A DNA stretch of 64,000 nucleotides from WHSW01 sp963767285 (lineage in GTDB: Bacteria > Actinomycetota > Thermoleophilia > Solirubrobacterales > 70-9). Numbering within the stretch: the first letter of the stretch is position 1; each line of letters opens with the position of its first letter. The notes under the pieces are model-generated. The model saw only the letters and a list, made by a program, of their open reading frames with translations, was not told where the DNA came from and ran no database searches. A program made the translations under genes and the position numbers. The stretch covers positions 682,001 through 746,000 of the forward strand of contig CAVYDJ010000002.1 in assembly GCA_963767285.1 (NCBI GenBank), in the 5' to 3' direction. Positions 15,880-24,374 of the stretch are shown here, piece after piece.

Positions 15880-16440
15880 TCAGGAGATGTCCTGCGGCAA
15901 GAGCGAGTACATGAGCATGTCGCGGCGTTCGCCGCCGACGTACATGAACGATCGCAGCAGGCCCTCGCGATGAAAGCCGACCGCTTCGGCCACTCGGAGC
16001 GACGCGGCGTTCGCGGGCTCGATCCAGAGCTCGATCCTTTGCACGCCGAGCTCGGTGAACGCGTACGGGCAGAGCAGCCGCAGGCCGCGCCGGGCAACGC
16101 CTCGGGCGCGTGCCGGCGCCGCGACCCAGTAGCCCGCCGAACAGCGCCCGCTCTCGGGGTCGAGGTTGTGCAGTCCCACGGAGCCGAGCAGCGTTCCCTC
16201 GCCCTCGTCCACGATCAGCGTGGCCAGGTCGCTGCCCGACCGGATCCCGGCGGCGGCGGTCCGCTGCCATAGCCGCGCCTCGCCCTCGCCATAGGGATCG
16301 GGCACCGTCGTAAATCGCGGGATATCGGGGTCCTGGACCGCCTGGACGATCGCCGGCACGTCGGCGTCGGTGATCAGCCGCAAGCGGACCACGCCGTCGC
16401 CGAGCCCCTCGACCGGGAACTCGATCCGCGGCCGGTTCAA
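15880..16440 (-). CDS. GNAT acetyltransferase, RimJ/RimL type
   Basis: 186 residues. VRLRLITDADVPAIVQAVQDPDI is the N-terminal RimJ-type strand-helix; GSVGLHNLDPESGRCSAGYWVAAPARARGVARRGL is motif A in its degenerate acetyl-CoA loop form; IELWIEPANAASLRVAEAVGFHREGLLRS is the typical late motif with N-x-x-S. It probably acetylates an N-terminus or small amine. The only upstream start is TTG 16440, without a clear ribosome-binding site; GTG inside residues 17-18 is the alternative. It follows the mutase gene by 10 bp on the same strand. Confidence 0.8.
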   Translation of the reverse strand: MNRPRIEFPVEGLGDGVVRLRLITDADVPAIVQAVQDPDIPRFTTVPDPYGEGEARLWQRTAAAGIRSGSDLATLIVDEGEGTLLGSVGLHNLDPESGRCSAGYWVAAPARARGVARRGLRLLCPYAFTELGVQRIELWIEPANAASLRVAEAVGFHREGLLRSFMYVGGERRDMLMYSLLPQDIS

Positions 16441-16450
16441 GGCGACAGGG

Positions 16451-18457
16451 TCAGGCGGGCGAGGCCGCGGGGGCTTCGCTGCGCGCGCCGACGAGGTCGA
16501 CGATCTCGCCCATGATCCGATTGACGTCGAAGTCCTTCGGGGTGTAGACGGCCGCCACCCCCGCTGCGCGCAGCTTCTCCGCGTCGGCGACCGGGATGAT
16601 CCCGCCGATCACCACGGGGGCGTCGACGCCGTTCTCCGCCAATAGGCGCACGGTCTCCGGGATCAGCTCCAGGTGCGAGCCGGAGAGGATCGAGAGGCCG
16701 ACGACGTCGACGTCCTCGTCGCGCGCGGAGGCGGCGATCTGCTCCGGGGTCAGGCGGATGCCCTGGTAGATGACCTCCATGCCGACATCGCGCGCGCGGA
16801 CGGCGATCTGCTCGGCGCCGTTGGAGTGGCCGTCGAGCCCGGGCTTGCCGACCAGGATCCGCGGCCGGTGGCCGATGCGCTCGGCGAGCTCGTCGACCCG
16901 AGCGCGGATCGCGTCGAGCAGCTCCGCGTTGCCGCTCGCGGCGGCGCCCGAGACACCGGTCGGCGCCCGGTAGTCGCCGAACACGTCGCGCAGCGTCTGC
17001 GCCCACTCGCCGGTCGTTGCGCCGGCCTTCGCGGCCTCGACCGTCGCCGGCATGATGTTGGCCGACTCGTCGGCCGCCGCGGTCGCCAGGTCGGCCAGCG
17101 CCCGCTCGACCGCGTCGGAGTCGCGCTCGGCCTTCCACTCCTCGAGCGCCTCGCGGCGCTCGCGCTCGACCTGGGGGTCGGGGGTCAGGATGCCGCCGTC
17201 GGCACCGGCGGTCAGGGGGGAGTCCTCGGTCTCGGTGAAGCAGTTCTGGCCGATCACCTTGATCTCCTCGCGCTCGATCTTCGCGATCCGCTCGCGGTGC
17301 GACTCGACCAGGCGCGCCTTCATGTAGGCGACGGCGGACTCCTCGGCCGCGCCGCCCTGATCGGCCACCACCTTCATCTCCTCCTCCGCGCCCTCGACCA
17401 GCTCGGCCACCAGTCCGTCCATGACCTTCGAGCCCTCGAAGATGTCGGGGTACTCGAGCACGTCGGTCTCGAAGGCGAGGATCTGCTGGATCCGCAGCGA
17501 CCACTGCTGGTCCCACGGTCGCGGCAGGCCCATGGCCTCGTTCCAGGCCGGCAGCTGGATCGCCCGCGCGCGGGCGTTGCGCCCGAGCGTCACCGCGAGC
17601 GCCTCCAGGACGATCCGCTGGACGTTGTTCTCCGGCTGGGCCTCGGTCAGCCCGAGGCTGTTGACCTGGACGCCGTAACGCATCCGCAACAGCTTTTCGT
17701 CCGTGACGCCGTAGCGGTTTCGCCCGATCCACTCCCACATTTCGCCCATCGCCCGGAGCTTCGCGTGCTCCTCGACGAACCGGACGCCGGCGTTGACGAA
17801 GAAGGAGATCCGGCCGAAGACCTTCGGGAAGTCGTCCTCGGCGACCTGGCCTCGCTTCTTGACCTCGTCGAGCACGGCGATCGCGGTGGAGAGGGAGTAG
17901 GCGATCTCCTGCACCGGCGTCGCCCCGGCCTCCTGCAGGTGATAGCTGCAAACGTTGGTCGGGTTCCAGCTCGGCATCTCGTTGACGGTGAACGCGACGG
18001 TGTCGGCGATCAGCCGCATCGAGGGCACCGGCCCGAAGGCGTAGGTGCCGCGCGAGAGGTACTCCTTGATGATGTCGTTCTGGGTCGTGCCCTTGAGCGA
18101 GGCGCGATCGACGCCGTTCTCGTCGGCGACCGTGACGTAGAGGCCGAGCAACCAGGCCGCGGTCGCGTTGATCGTCATCGAGGTGTTCATCTCGTCGAGC
18201 GGGATGCCGTCGAAGAGCGTGTGCATGTCGCCCTTGTGGACGATCGAGACGCCCACCTTGCCGACCTCGCCCCGCGAGAGGACGTGGTCGGGGTCATACC
18301 CCGTCTGGGTCGGCAGGTCGAAGGCGACCGAGAGCCCGGTCTGGCCCTTGGCGAGGTTGCGCCGGTAGAGCTCGTTCGAGCGCCGGGCGTCGGAGTGCCC
18401 GGCGTAGGTGCGCATCACCCACGGACGGTCGGGCTGCTCGAGGCGGTGATCGGTCAT
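16451..18457 (-). CDS. ecm: Coenzyme B12-dependent acyl-CoA mutase, ethylmalonyl-CoA mutase (MeaA/Ecm) type
   Basis: 668-residue single-chain mutase with a substrate barrel and a C-terminal cobalamin domain. N-terminal RTYAGHSDARRSNELYRRNL, SVAFDLPTQTGYDPDHVLSR, NPTNVCSYHLQEAGATPVQE and GLPRPWDQQWSLRIQQILAF match ethylmalonyl-CoA mutases (MeaA) better than the methylmalonyl-CoA mutase pattern (AFDLATHRGYDSDHPR; SGYHMQEAGA). The B12 base-off motif D-x-H-x-x-G is visible in KPGLDGHSNGAEQ, with GLSILSGSH as the second loop. It rearranges ethylmalonyl-CoA to methylsuccinyl-CoA. Divergent from the MBL gene with 50 bp between. A methylmalonyl-CoA mutase role is the alternative. Confidence 0.88.
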   Translation of the reverse strand: MTDHRLEQPDRPWVMRTYAGHSDARRSNELYRRNLAKGQTGLSVAFDLPTQTGYDPDHVLSRGEVGKVGVSIVHKGDMHTLFDGIPLDEMNTSMTINATAAWLLGLYVTVADENGVDRASLKGTTQNDIIKEYLSRGTYAFGPVPSMRLIADTVAFTVNEMPSWNPTNVCSYHLQEAGATPVQEIAYSLSTAIAVLDEVKKRGQVAEDDFPKVFGRISFFVNAGVRFVEEHAKLRAMGEMWEWIGRNRYGVTDEKLLRMRYGVQVNSLGLTEAQPENNVQRIVLEALAVTLGRNARARAIQLPAWNEAMGLPRPWDQQWSLRIQQILAFETDVLEYPDIFEGSKVMDGLVAELVEGAEEEMKVVADQGGAAEESAVAYMKARLVESHRERIAKIEREEIKVIGQNCFTETEDSPLTAGADGGILTPDPQVERERREALEEWKAERDSDAVERALADLATAAADESANIMPATVEAAKAGATTGEWAQTLRDVFGDYRAPTGVSGAAASGNAELLDAIRARVDELAERIGHRPRILVGKPGLDGHSNGAEQIAVRARDVGMEVIYQGIRLTPEQIAASARDEDVDVVGLSILSGSHLELIPETVRLLAENGVDAPVVIGGIIPVADAEKLRAAGVAAVYTPKDFDVNRIMGEIVDLVGARSEAPAASPA

Positions 18458-18507
18458 GTGCCCATTCTCCCAGGTAGCGTGCCCGAATCGTCCGCACGAT
18501 CGACACC

Positions 18508-19317
18508 ATGCACCTGGGCCGCGACCGGGTGATCGCCGCCCATCTGGTCGACGACCTGATCGTCGATCCGGGCCCCGCGTCGGCGCTCGACCACTGGATC
18601 GACGAAATCGACGTCGAGCCGCGCGCGCTCCTGCTCACCCACATCCACCTCGACCACGCCGGGGCGACGGGGGTGCTCGCGCGCCGTTTCCCCGATCTGC
18701 GCGTCTACGTCAGCGAGGTCGGCGCGCCGCACCTGGTCGATCCGGAACGCTTGCTGCGCAGCGCCGGGCGCCTGTACGGCGAGGAGAACATGGGTCCGCT
18801 CTGGGGCGAGGTGGCCCCGGTGCCCGAGGATCGGATCGTCGCGCTCGCCGGCGGGGAGGAGGTCGAGGGCTTCCGGGTCGAGCACGTGCCCGGGCACGCC
18901 CGCCATCACCTCTGCTGGCATCACCTCGAGACGGGCGACGCCTACGTCGGCGACATGGCCGGGGTCCGGGTGCCCCCGTGCGATGTGACCCTGGCGCCGA
19001 CGCCGCCGCCGGACGTCGACGTCGAGGCGTGGCTCGACTCGATCGAGCGGATCGAGGCGCTGGCTCCGCAGCGGCTGCGACTGACGCACTTCGGGCTCGC
19101 CGAGGAGGTCGGCGAGCAGTTCGACCGCGTGCGGGAGGCGCTGAGGCGAGGGGTCGAGCTGGCGGAGCGCGGCAGGGACGCCTTCCTCGGGGCGTTCACC
19201 GCCAGCGTCGAGGCGGGCTGCGACGCCGGCACGGCCGCGGCGATGATCCAGGCGACGCCGCCCGAGCAGCAGTGGCTGGGGCTGGACCGGTACTTGCAAG
19301 GGACCGCCCGCAGCTAG
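18508..19317 (+). CDS. Metallo-beta-lactamase fold hydrolase
   Basis: 269-residue MBL-fold protein with the zinc motif THIHLDHAG (HxHxDH), a third-ligand histidine in EHVPGHARHH, GDMAG for the bridging Asp and a C-terminal LRLTHFG histidine. It is close to the cytosolic hydrolase groups acting on thioesters such as glyoxalase II-like enzymes, but the substrate is unknown. ATG 18508 begins 50 bp from the divergent mutase start, so a joint regulatory region is plausible. Confidence 0.82.
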   Translation: MHLGRDRVIAAHLVDDLIVDPGPASALDHWIDEIDVEPRALLLTHIHLDHAGATGVLARRFPDLRVYVSEVGAPHLVDPERLLRSAGRLYGEENMGPLWGEVAPVPEDRIVALAGGEEVEGFRVEHVPGHARHHLCWHHLETGDAYVGDMAGVRVPPCDVTLAPTPPPDVDVEAWLDSIERIEALAPQRLRLTHFGLAEEVGEQFDRVREALRRGVELAERGRDAFLGAFTASVEAGCDAGTAAAMIQATPPEQQWLGLDRYLQGTARS

Positions 19318-19361
19318 CGCCCCGCTCGTGTGTTGAAGGATGTCCAGCGGCTACGCTGCCG

Positions 19362-20057
19362 ATGATCATGAGCTTCCTGCGTCCACGCACAGCCCTCGCG
19401 ATCGTGCTCGCCATGCTCGCGTTCGGCGCCGTCGCGGCCGTCGCCTCGGTGACCGTCTACACCAACGACATGAGCACCGAGTCGGAGTTCGACGAGATCC
19501 TGCGGTCCGGCGGCGGCAAGCGCTGCGACAAGAAGTACCGCCACAAGAGCAAGGCGATGCTCGCCTCGGTCAAGAAGACCCCCACGACCTGCTCCTTCCG
19601 GCCGCCCGTGCAGGGCGACAACGAGCTCGCCAATCAGGGTGTCGCGGTCGACGGCAAGATTCTCAAGGAGACGCCGAAGTTCCTTCGCAACAAGGCCTTC
19701 ATCGAGGCGACGGTCCGCGCCGGCGGCAGCAACACCGGGTACGCGCTGCGCGTCTACCCGAAGAAGCAGCGCTACGAGCTCCGGCGCACGCCCGGGGGCC
19801 GCGACTTCCCGGCCACCGGCAAGAGCACCGCGATCAACAAGATCGACGAGAAGAACCGGATTGAGGTGATCGCCACCGGCGGCGTGATCACGGCGTTGAT
19901 CAATGGCAAGCAGGTCGCCAAGGTCACCGACTCGAACCCGGGCCAGGTCGAGGGCAGCAAGGTCCGCTTCGCGATCGGCAGCGGCTCCCAGCGCGACACC
20001 GAGAAGACGGTCGTCGGGACGTTCAAGCGGATCGCCGTCTCGGTCCCCGATCCCTAG
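19362..20057 (+). CDS. Secreted beta-sandwich (DUF1080/LamG-like) protein
   Basis: 231 residues from ATG 19362 (ATG 19368, MSFLRPRT, is an alternative). Signal peptide hydrophobic core LAIVLAMLAFGAVAAVAS, then VYTNDM. The mature sequence, with RAGGSNTGYALRVYPKKQRYELRR, NRIEVIATGGVITALINGKQVAKVTD and a late FKRIAV strand, follows the jellyroll pattern of concanavalin-like domains such as DUF1080. Probably an exported sugar-binding or structural protein. Two cysteine pairs could form disulfides. No operon partner is evident. Confidence 0.7.
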   Translation: MIMSFLRPRTALAIVLAMLAFGAVAAVASVTVYTNDMSTESEFDEILRSGGGKRCDKKYRHKSKAMLASVKKTPTTCSFRPPVQGDNELANQGVAVDGKILKETPKFLRNKAFIEATVRAGGSNTGYALRVYPKKQRYELRRTPGGRDFPATGKSTAINKIDEKNRIEVIATGGVITALINGKQVAKVTDSNPGQVEGSKVRFAIGSGSQRDTEKTVVGTFKRIAVSVPDP

Positions 20058-20082
20058 GCCGGGCGAGCGCCGGGGGTAAGTC

Positions 20083-20373
20083 ATCTCGACCGAGACGATC
20101 GAGCGGCCGCGCAGCGCCGGACCGGGTTCGGGCCTGGGCGGCAACTGGCAGGTGATCGTCCGAAACGACGACCACAACACGTTCGACCACGTGGCGAACA
20201 CCCTCGCGCGGGTGATCCCCGGGGTCTCGCTCGAAGGGGGCCACCGGCTCGCCGACCGGATCCACAACAGCGGGCAGGCGATCGTCTGGGCGGGACCGCG
20301 CGAGCCGGCCGAGCTCTACTGGCAGCAGCTGTCCGAAGCGGGGCTCACGATGGCCCCGCTCGAACAGCACTGA
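20083..20373 (+). CDS. clpS: ClpS-like adaptor (start uncertain, apparent ATC)
   Basis: Core WQVIVRNDDHNTFDHVANTL is the ClpS first strand and N-degron pocket with NDDH, followed by GHRLADRIHNSGQAIVWAG and a PAELYWQQLSEAGLTMAPLE tail; it would hand N-end-rule substrates to ClpAP/ClpCP. The family reading extends upstream of the first GTG (20152) to ISTETIERPRSAGPGSGLGG, with an in-frame TAA at 20077 and no ATG, GTG or TTG before the core. GGGGG at 20072-20076 precedes an ATC at 20083 by 6 nt. Start at ATC, CTG 20134 or a 5'-lesioned gene are the options. Confidence 0.7.
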   Translation: MSTETIERPRSAGPGSGLGGNWQVIVRNDDHNTFDHVANTLARVIPGVSLEGGHRLADRIHNSGQAIVWAGPREPAELYWQQLSEAGLTMAPLEQH

Positions 20374-20385
20374 GCAACGAGTTGC

Positions 20386-20754
20386 TTAGACGATCCGCTG
20401 CAGGGTGGCGAGTTGGCCGGCCGGTGAGCCGCCGACCGCCGGGCGTGAGCGGTGGCCGAACAGGCGCGAGCCGCGACGGGGAGCGACGCGGCGGCGCTCG
20501 AGCTGGGCGACGCGGAGCTTGAGCATCGCGCGGAGTTCGCTGGTGCGGCTGAACGGATCGGCGATCACCTCGCCGGTCTCGGTCGAGATCGCGGCCAGGA
20601 GCCTGCCCTCGACCTCGGCGCCGAGCAGCTGGCCCTCGAGCATCGCGCGGGAGTCGAGCTGGGCGAGCCGGGCGAGCGCCGCCTGGTCATCGCCGGTGAC
20701 GTCGACGCGCCGGATCGTGATCGCGGCGCTGGTCTGGGTCGTGTTGGTAGTCAT
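20386..20754 (-). CDS. Small conserved hypothetical protein
   Basis: 122 residues from ATG 20754, which has a good AGAGGTG ribosome-binding site 7 nt upstream; earlier in-frame starts lack one. The sequence RRVDVTGDDQAALARLAQLDS and LEGQLLGAEVEGRLLAAISTETGEVIADPF looks like the N-terminal half of a GNAT domain without motif A, followed by a basic tail; no catalytic role can be claimed. Similar short proteins are common in Solirubrobacterales as far as I recall. It is divergent from the LysR gene, with an 8-bp inverted repeat between them. Confidence 0.6.
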   Translation of the reverse strand: MTTNTTQTSAAITIRRVDVTGDDQAALARLAQLDSRAMLEGQLLGAEVEGRLLAAISTETGEVIADPFSRTSELRAMLKLRVAQLERRRVAPRRGSRLFGHRSRPAVGGSPAGQLATLQRIV

Positions 20755-20804
20755 CTTCGTCACCTCTTTCGTGGGGTCTGTATGAACATGATCGGCGGGC
20801 GAGG

Positions 20805-20854
20805 GCATTAGCGCAACATGCTTTCTTGACAGACCTAATAAGATGGGCTAATGC
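20805..20854. promoter_or_regulatory. Inverted repeat in the divergent LysR promoter region
   Basis: GCATTAGC (20805-20812) and GCTAATGC (20847-20854) are exact reverse complements, separated by 34 nt of AT-rich DNA containing TTGACA at 20826-20831. The right arm covers the LysR start codon. Arm spacing of about four helical turns would let a LysR tetramer bind both. Function inferred from position only. Confidence 0.4.
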
Positions 20855-21786
20855 TCGATGTGAAGCGTTTGACCATCCTGCGCGAGGTCGCCAGCCGGGG
20901 CTCGTTCTCGGGGGCCGGCGAGGCGCTCTTCCTCTCCCAGTCGGCCATCAGCCAGCAGATCGCGACGCTCGAGCGTGAGGTTGGGATGCAGCTGCTCGAC
21001 CGCACCCGCGAGGGCCCGAAGCTCACCGACGCCGGCCGAGTGCTGGTCGGCCACGCCGAGGCCGCGATCGCGCGGCTCGACGAGGCGGAGCGCGAGCTGG
21101 CGGCGATCGCCGGGCTGGAGGGCGGCGAGTTGAGGCTGGCCAGCTTCCCGACCGCGAGCGCGACGATCCTCACCGAGGCGGTCTCGATCTTCCACCAACG
21201 CCATCCCGCGGTGCGGCTCAGCGTCGCCGACGCGGAGCCGGAGGAGGCGCTGCCGCGGTTGCGCGCCGCCGAGATCGACCTGGCGCTGACCTTCGACTAC
21301 CCGTCGGTGCCGAAGCCCGAGGAGCGCGACCTCGAGCAGACGCTCGTGCTGAGCGAGTCGATGCACCTGGCGTTGCCCAAGAACCACCCGCTCGCCGACC
21401 GGCAGGTCGTGCCCCTGACCGAGTTCTGCGAGTACGAGTGGCTGTGCGGGTCGGCCCCAAGCACCTGCGGGGAGGTCGTGCTCAGCGCTTGCCGCAACGC
21501 CGGCTTCGAGCCGCGCATCGGGTTCGAGTCCGACGACTACAACGTCATGCAGGGGTTCATCGCCGCGGGTATGGGGGTCACCCTGCTGCCCGACCTGGCG
21601 CTCGCGAACCTGCGCCCAGACATCGTCGTCCGGCCGACCGACCCCCCGGCGCCGGAGCGGCGGGTGTGGGCGATCAGCCGGCCCCAGGGAGCCCGCTCAC
21701 CGGCGACCGAGGAGATGATCGGGATCCTGGTCGAGGTCGGTGCCGCCTACCAGAAGCGCACCGGCGAACTGACCCTGGCCGCCTAG
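20851..21786 (+). CDS. LysR-family transcriptional regulator
   Basis: 311 residues. The winged HTH is at residues 1-65 (LTILREVASRGSFSGAGEAL, then SQSAISQQIATLEREVGMQLLDR), followed by a linker helix and a periplasmic-binding-protein-like effector domain (LRLASFPTASATILTEAVSIF; LHLALPKNHPLADRQVV; MQGFIAAGMGVTLLPDLAL). Effector unknown. It is divergent from the small gene at 20386 and probably represses itself and perhaps that neighbour via the inverted repeat overlapping its start. ATG 20851 gives the usual LysR N-terminus (MLDVKRL). Confidence 0.9.
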   Translation: MLDVKRLTILREVASRGSFSGAGEALFLSQSAISQQIATLEREVGMQLLDRTREGPKLTDAGRVLVGHAEAAIARLDEAERELAAIAGLEGGELRLASFPTASATILTEAVSIFHQRHPAVRLSVADAEPEEALPRLRAAEIDLALTFDYPSVPKPEERDLEQTLVLSESMHLALPKNHPLADRQVVPLTEFCEYEWLCGSAPSTCGEVVLSACRNAGFEPRIGFESDDYNVMQGFIAAGMGVTLLPDLALANLRPDIVVRPTDPPAPERRVWAISRPQGARSPATEEMIGILVEVGAAYQKRTGELTLAA

Positions 21787-22106
21787 ACCTGAGGCTGGCC
21801 GTTGGTCGGGATCGCCGCTTCGGCGACCCGCGCGTGCCAATGGGAGTCGACCGGCTTGTGGAAGTACTTCAGCGCCGCCTGGCGCAGAGCCGAGATCTCG
21901 TCAGAGAACCACCACAGCTCCCAGTCGCCGCGACTGTCCCAGACGGTCACCTGGCGCAGGTGCAGGGTGTCGTCCTCGCTGCGGCTGATGAACGACGACC
22001 TGGCCCCGTAGGCAAGCGCGCGGTCGAGGGCCGGGCCCCAGGTCTCCAGGAAGGCGTCCCGCCGGAAGGGAACGATGTGCCACTCGATGTAGTGGACCTC
22101 TGCCAC
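21783..22106 (-). CDS. Hypothetical protein, possible dimeric alpha-beta barrel
   Basis: About 107 residues from GTG 22106 (VAEVHYIEWHIVPFRRDAF); ATG 22184 would add 26 basic residues that look unlike the fold. The strand-helix pattern VHYIEWHIV, AFLETWGPALDRALAYG, TLHLRQVTVWDSRGDWELWW with RQAALKYFHKP resembles ferredoxin-like ABM or EthD barrels, without recognised catalytic residues. It is convergent with LysR and shares the stop region. Role unknown. Confidence 0.5.
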   Translation of the reverse strand: MAEVHYIEWHIVPFRRDAFLETWGPALDRALAYGARSSFISRSEDDTLHLRQVTVWDSRGDWELWWFSDEISALRQAALKYFHKPVDSHWHARVAEAAIPTNGQPQV

Positions 22107-22243
22107 GCGCGGAAACTCTAGTCGCTGGGAGGCGATGGACGAATTGCCGAGAGCCGCTCCCTTGCGACGCCGCGTTTCGGTCATAGACTCAGCGCCAGGG
22201 CTGGTCGGGCCGGGGGGGTCCAGATGAGATCGGATCAGGCGAG

Positions 22244-24172
22244 ATGGTGATCGGCAGGTGGATTTGGGCGGTGCTCGGCATCGCCGTCGCCGTCGTGCTC
22301 GCGATCGTCCTCCTCAACGGGCCCTTCGGGCAGGCGCATGAGCTGGAACACGAGAGGTTCGTCGTCTGCGCGCGGGCGGATGCGGTGAACGACGGCCAAT
22401 CCACCGTTGTCTTCAAGCCCGGCCAGTGCTCCGGAAACCCGCCGCTCGCGCTGGTCGATCGCCCCAGCGAACCCGCGACTGGCGCGACCGGGTCGAGGGG
22501 CGCACGGGGACGAGCCGGCGAGCGGGGCTCCTCCGGCTCGGCGGGCTCAACGGGCGCCGCTGGGCCGGCCGGATCACAGGGCGCGGGCGGTCCTGCCGGC
22601 GCGGATGGCGCCAACGGTGCGGACGGTGCCACGGGCGGGCGCGGACCCGAGGGCTCGACCGGGGACGCTGGTCGGCGCGGCGCCACCGGCCGTCGCGGCG
22701 CTGCCGGAGCAAGCGGGCAGGTCGGTGCGAGAGGCGCAACGGGCGCCGCCGGTACAAACGGCACGCCCGGGACCGCCGGGCAGTCCGGCGCGACGGGCGG
22801 CCGGGGTGCGACCGGGACGGCGGGTGCCGTCGGCCAAACCGGGGCTACGGGCGCCGATGGGGCGCAGGGCGTTGCCGGCGCCGATGGTGCGCGGGGCGCG
22901 ACGGGTGCCGCCGGAGCCCGCGGAGCGACGGGCGTTGACGGGACCCGAGGCGCGACCGGCGCCGATGGTGCGCGTGGCGCGACCGGAGCGGACGGCCTCC
23001 GCGGCGCGACCGGCCCCGCCGGCGTCGCAGGTCCGGTCGGCGCGACGGGTGCCGACGGGATTCGCGGTGCGACCGGAGCCGACGGAGCGCGCGGCGCGAC
23101 CGGCGCCGATGGTGCGCGCGGCGCAACTGGCACGAATGGTGCGCGTGGCGCAACCGGAGCTGACGGTTCGCGCGGTGCGACCGGAGCCGACGGAGCGCGC
23201 GGTGCGACCGGAGCAGACGGAACGAGGGGCGCCACCGGAGCTGACGGTTCGAGCGGTGCGACCGGAGCAGACGGAACGAGGGGCGCCACCGGTGCCGATG
23301 GAGCGCGTGGTGCGACCGGAGCCGACGGTGCGCGCGGTGCAACTGGCGCTGACGGTGCCCGAGGCGCGACCGGAACCGACGGAGCCCGAGGCGCGACTGG
23401 TGCCGACGGGATCCGGGGCGCGACCGGGGCGGGCGGTGCCCGCGGCGCGACCGGGACGGCCGGCGTCCGGGGAGCGACTGGTGCTGACGGCGCCCGCGGC
23501 GCGACGGGTACGGCGGGGCCAGCCGGAGCCAGGGGTGCGACCGGAGCGGCCGGTGCCCGTGGTGCCACCGGCGCCGGCGGAGTCCGCGGCGCGACTGGTG
23601 CTGACGGCGCCCGCGGCGCGACGGGTACGGCGGGACCAGCCGGAGCCAGGGGTGCGACCGGGGCGGCGGGCCTTAGAGGCGCGACCGGCGCCCAGGGCGT
23701 GGCCGGACCGGCCGGGTCCAGGGGCGCGACCGGTCCCGCTGGGCCGGCCGGCGCTCGCGGCGCGACCGGACCCGCCGGCACGGTTGGGACCGTGAGCTCG
23801 GGCAGCAGCATTGGGACGATCAGCACGACCTCGACGACCTACACGTCGCTCGCCAATGGCGCGACCGCCACCGACAGCAAGGCCGGGCCCCATCAGGTTC
23901 TGGTGACGCTGCAGGCAACCTGCGACAACACCAACAACGACTCGGGCTGCCTGATGAGCTTCAGCGCCACCGGAGGGCTCACACGCGGCCCCTCCGACAA
24001 CTGGGCGTTCGGCGACGGGCGCTCGCCCGGCCCGGCGCCGGATCGTGTCCTTGCCGGCAGCGGCTCGTTCCTGGTCACCGTTACCGGGCCGACGACGTTT
24101 ACCGCCGCGTATCGGGCGAGCGACCACACGGCTCGCTTCTACTCGAGCAGCGTCATCATCCAGGCCTACTGA
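22244..24172 (+). CDS. Collagen-like cell-surface protein A
   Basis: 642 residues. An uncleaved or cleaved N-terminal hydrophobic segment (WAVLGIAVAVVLAIVLL) precedes a 50-residue head (FVVCARADAVNDGQSTVVF, GQC). Residues about 80-520 are uninterrupted Gly-x-y triplets dominated by GAT-GAD-GAR, which fold as a triple helix without hydroxyproline. The C-terminal 120 residues are a globular domain (STTYTS; TDSKAG; NDSGCLMSFSATGGLT; VTVTGPTTFTAAYR; VIIQAY). The product is probably exported and filamentous. The next gene is a paralogue. Internal DNA repeats, including a 117-bp duplication at 23476-23665, imply expansion by slippage. Confidence 0.85.
   Translation: MVIGRWIWAVLGIAVAVVLAIVLLNGPFGQAHELEHERFVVCARADAVNDGQSTVVFKPGQCSGNPPLALVDRPSEPATGATGSRGARGRAGERGSSGSAGSTGAAGPAGSQGAGGPAGADGANGADGATGGRGPEGSTGDAGRRGATGRRGAAGASGQVGARGATGAAGTNGTPGTAGQSGATGGRGATGTAGAVGQTGATGADGAQGVAGADGARGATGAAGARGATGVDGTRGATGADGARGATGADGLRGATGPAGVAGPVGATGADGIRGATGADGARGATGADGARGATGTNGARGATGADGSRGATGADGARGATGADGTRGATGADGSSGATGADGTRGATGADGARGATGADGARGATGADGARGATGTDGARGATGADGIRGATGAGGARGATGTAGVRGATGADGARGATGTAGPAGARGATGAAGARGATGAGGVRGATGADGARGATGTAGPAGARGATGAAGLRGATGAQGVAGPAGSRGATGPAGPAGARGATGPAGTVGTVSSGSSIGTISTTSTTYTSLANGATATDSKAGPHQVLVTLQATCDNTNNDSGCLMSFSATGGLTRGPSDNWAFGDGRSPGPAPDRVLAGSGSFLVTVTGPTTFTAAYRASDHTARFYSSSVIIQAY
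23476..23670 (+). repeat. 117-bp tandem duplication inside collagen-like gene A
   Basis: The stretch starting GACTGGTGCTGACGG at 23476 recurs from 23593 with an offset of 117 bp (39 residues, 13 triplets) and matches for about 78 bp with one or two differences before diverging. It keeps the triplet frame. Confidence 0.7.
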
Positions 24173-24374
24173 GGCCTGCGGACCACGCCTGTCCCACGCT
24201 CAGGCGCGCCCGGGGAGCGAGCCTGAATCTCCAGGCCCCCGGTCGGCAGATTTCGCCCAAGCACGACGCAGGCACGCGCTTCTAAACGAATGTTGGCTAA
24301 TAAACCCGTGGTTCATGCCGATGAAGGGATAGGGGACGGCGACGCCACCAGCCACACACGCGGAGCCGTGACGC
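24173..24374. other. 202-bp intergenic region between the two collagen-like genes
   Basis: No ORF of interest. It contains a short GCCTG/CAGGC inverted repeat near 24210-24230 and an AT-rich block around 24288-24300 (TTGGCTAATAAACC) that could be a -10 region for the second gene. No U-tract terminator and no riboswitch I recognise. The second gene probably has its own promoter here. Confidence 0.4.

Noticed and set aside
16673..18532. 619-residue plus-strand ORF opposite the B12 mutase
   Set aside because: Arg/Asp/Val/Leu-biased shadow with no motifs; the mutase frame matches a known family end to end.
22189..23826. 545-residue minus-strand ORF rich in Ala-Pro-Ser-Val repeats
   Set aside because: It is the exact antisense of Gly-x-y triplets in collagen-like gene A and has no start signals or non-repeat domain.
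24285..24374. Possible riboswitch before collagen-like gene B
   Set aside because: The region has loop-like GC segments but no conserved core of any riboswitch class I know.
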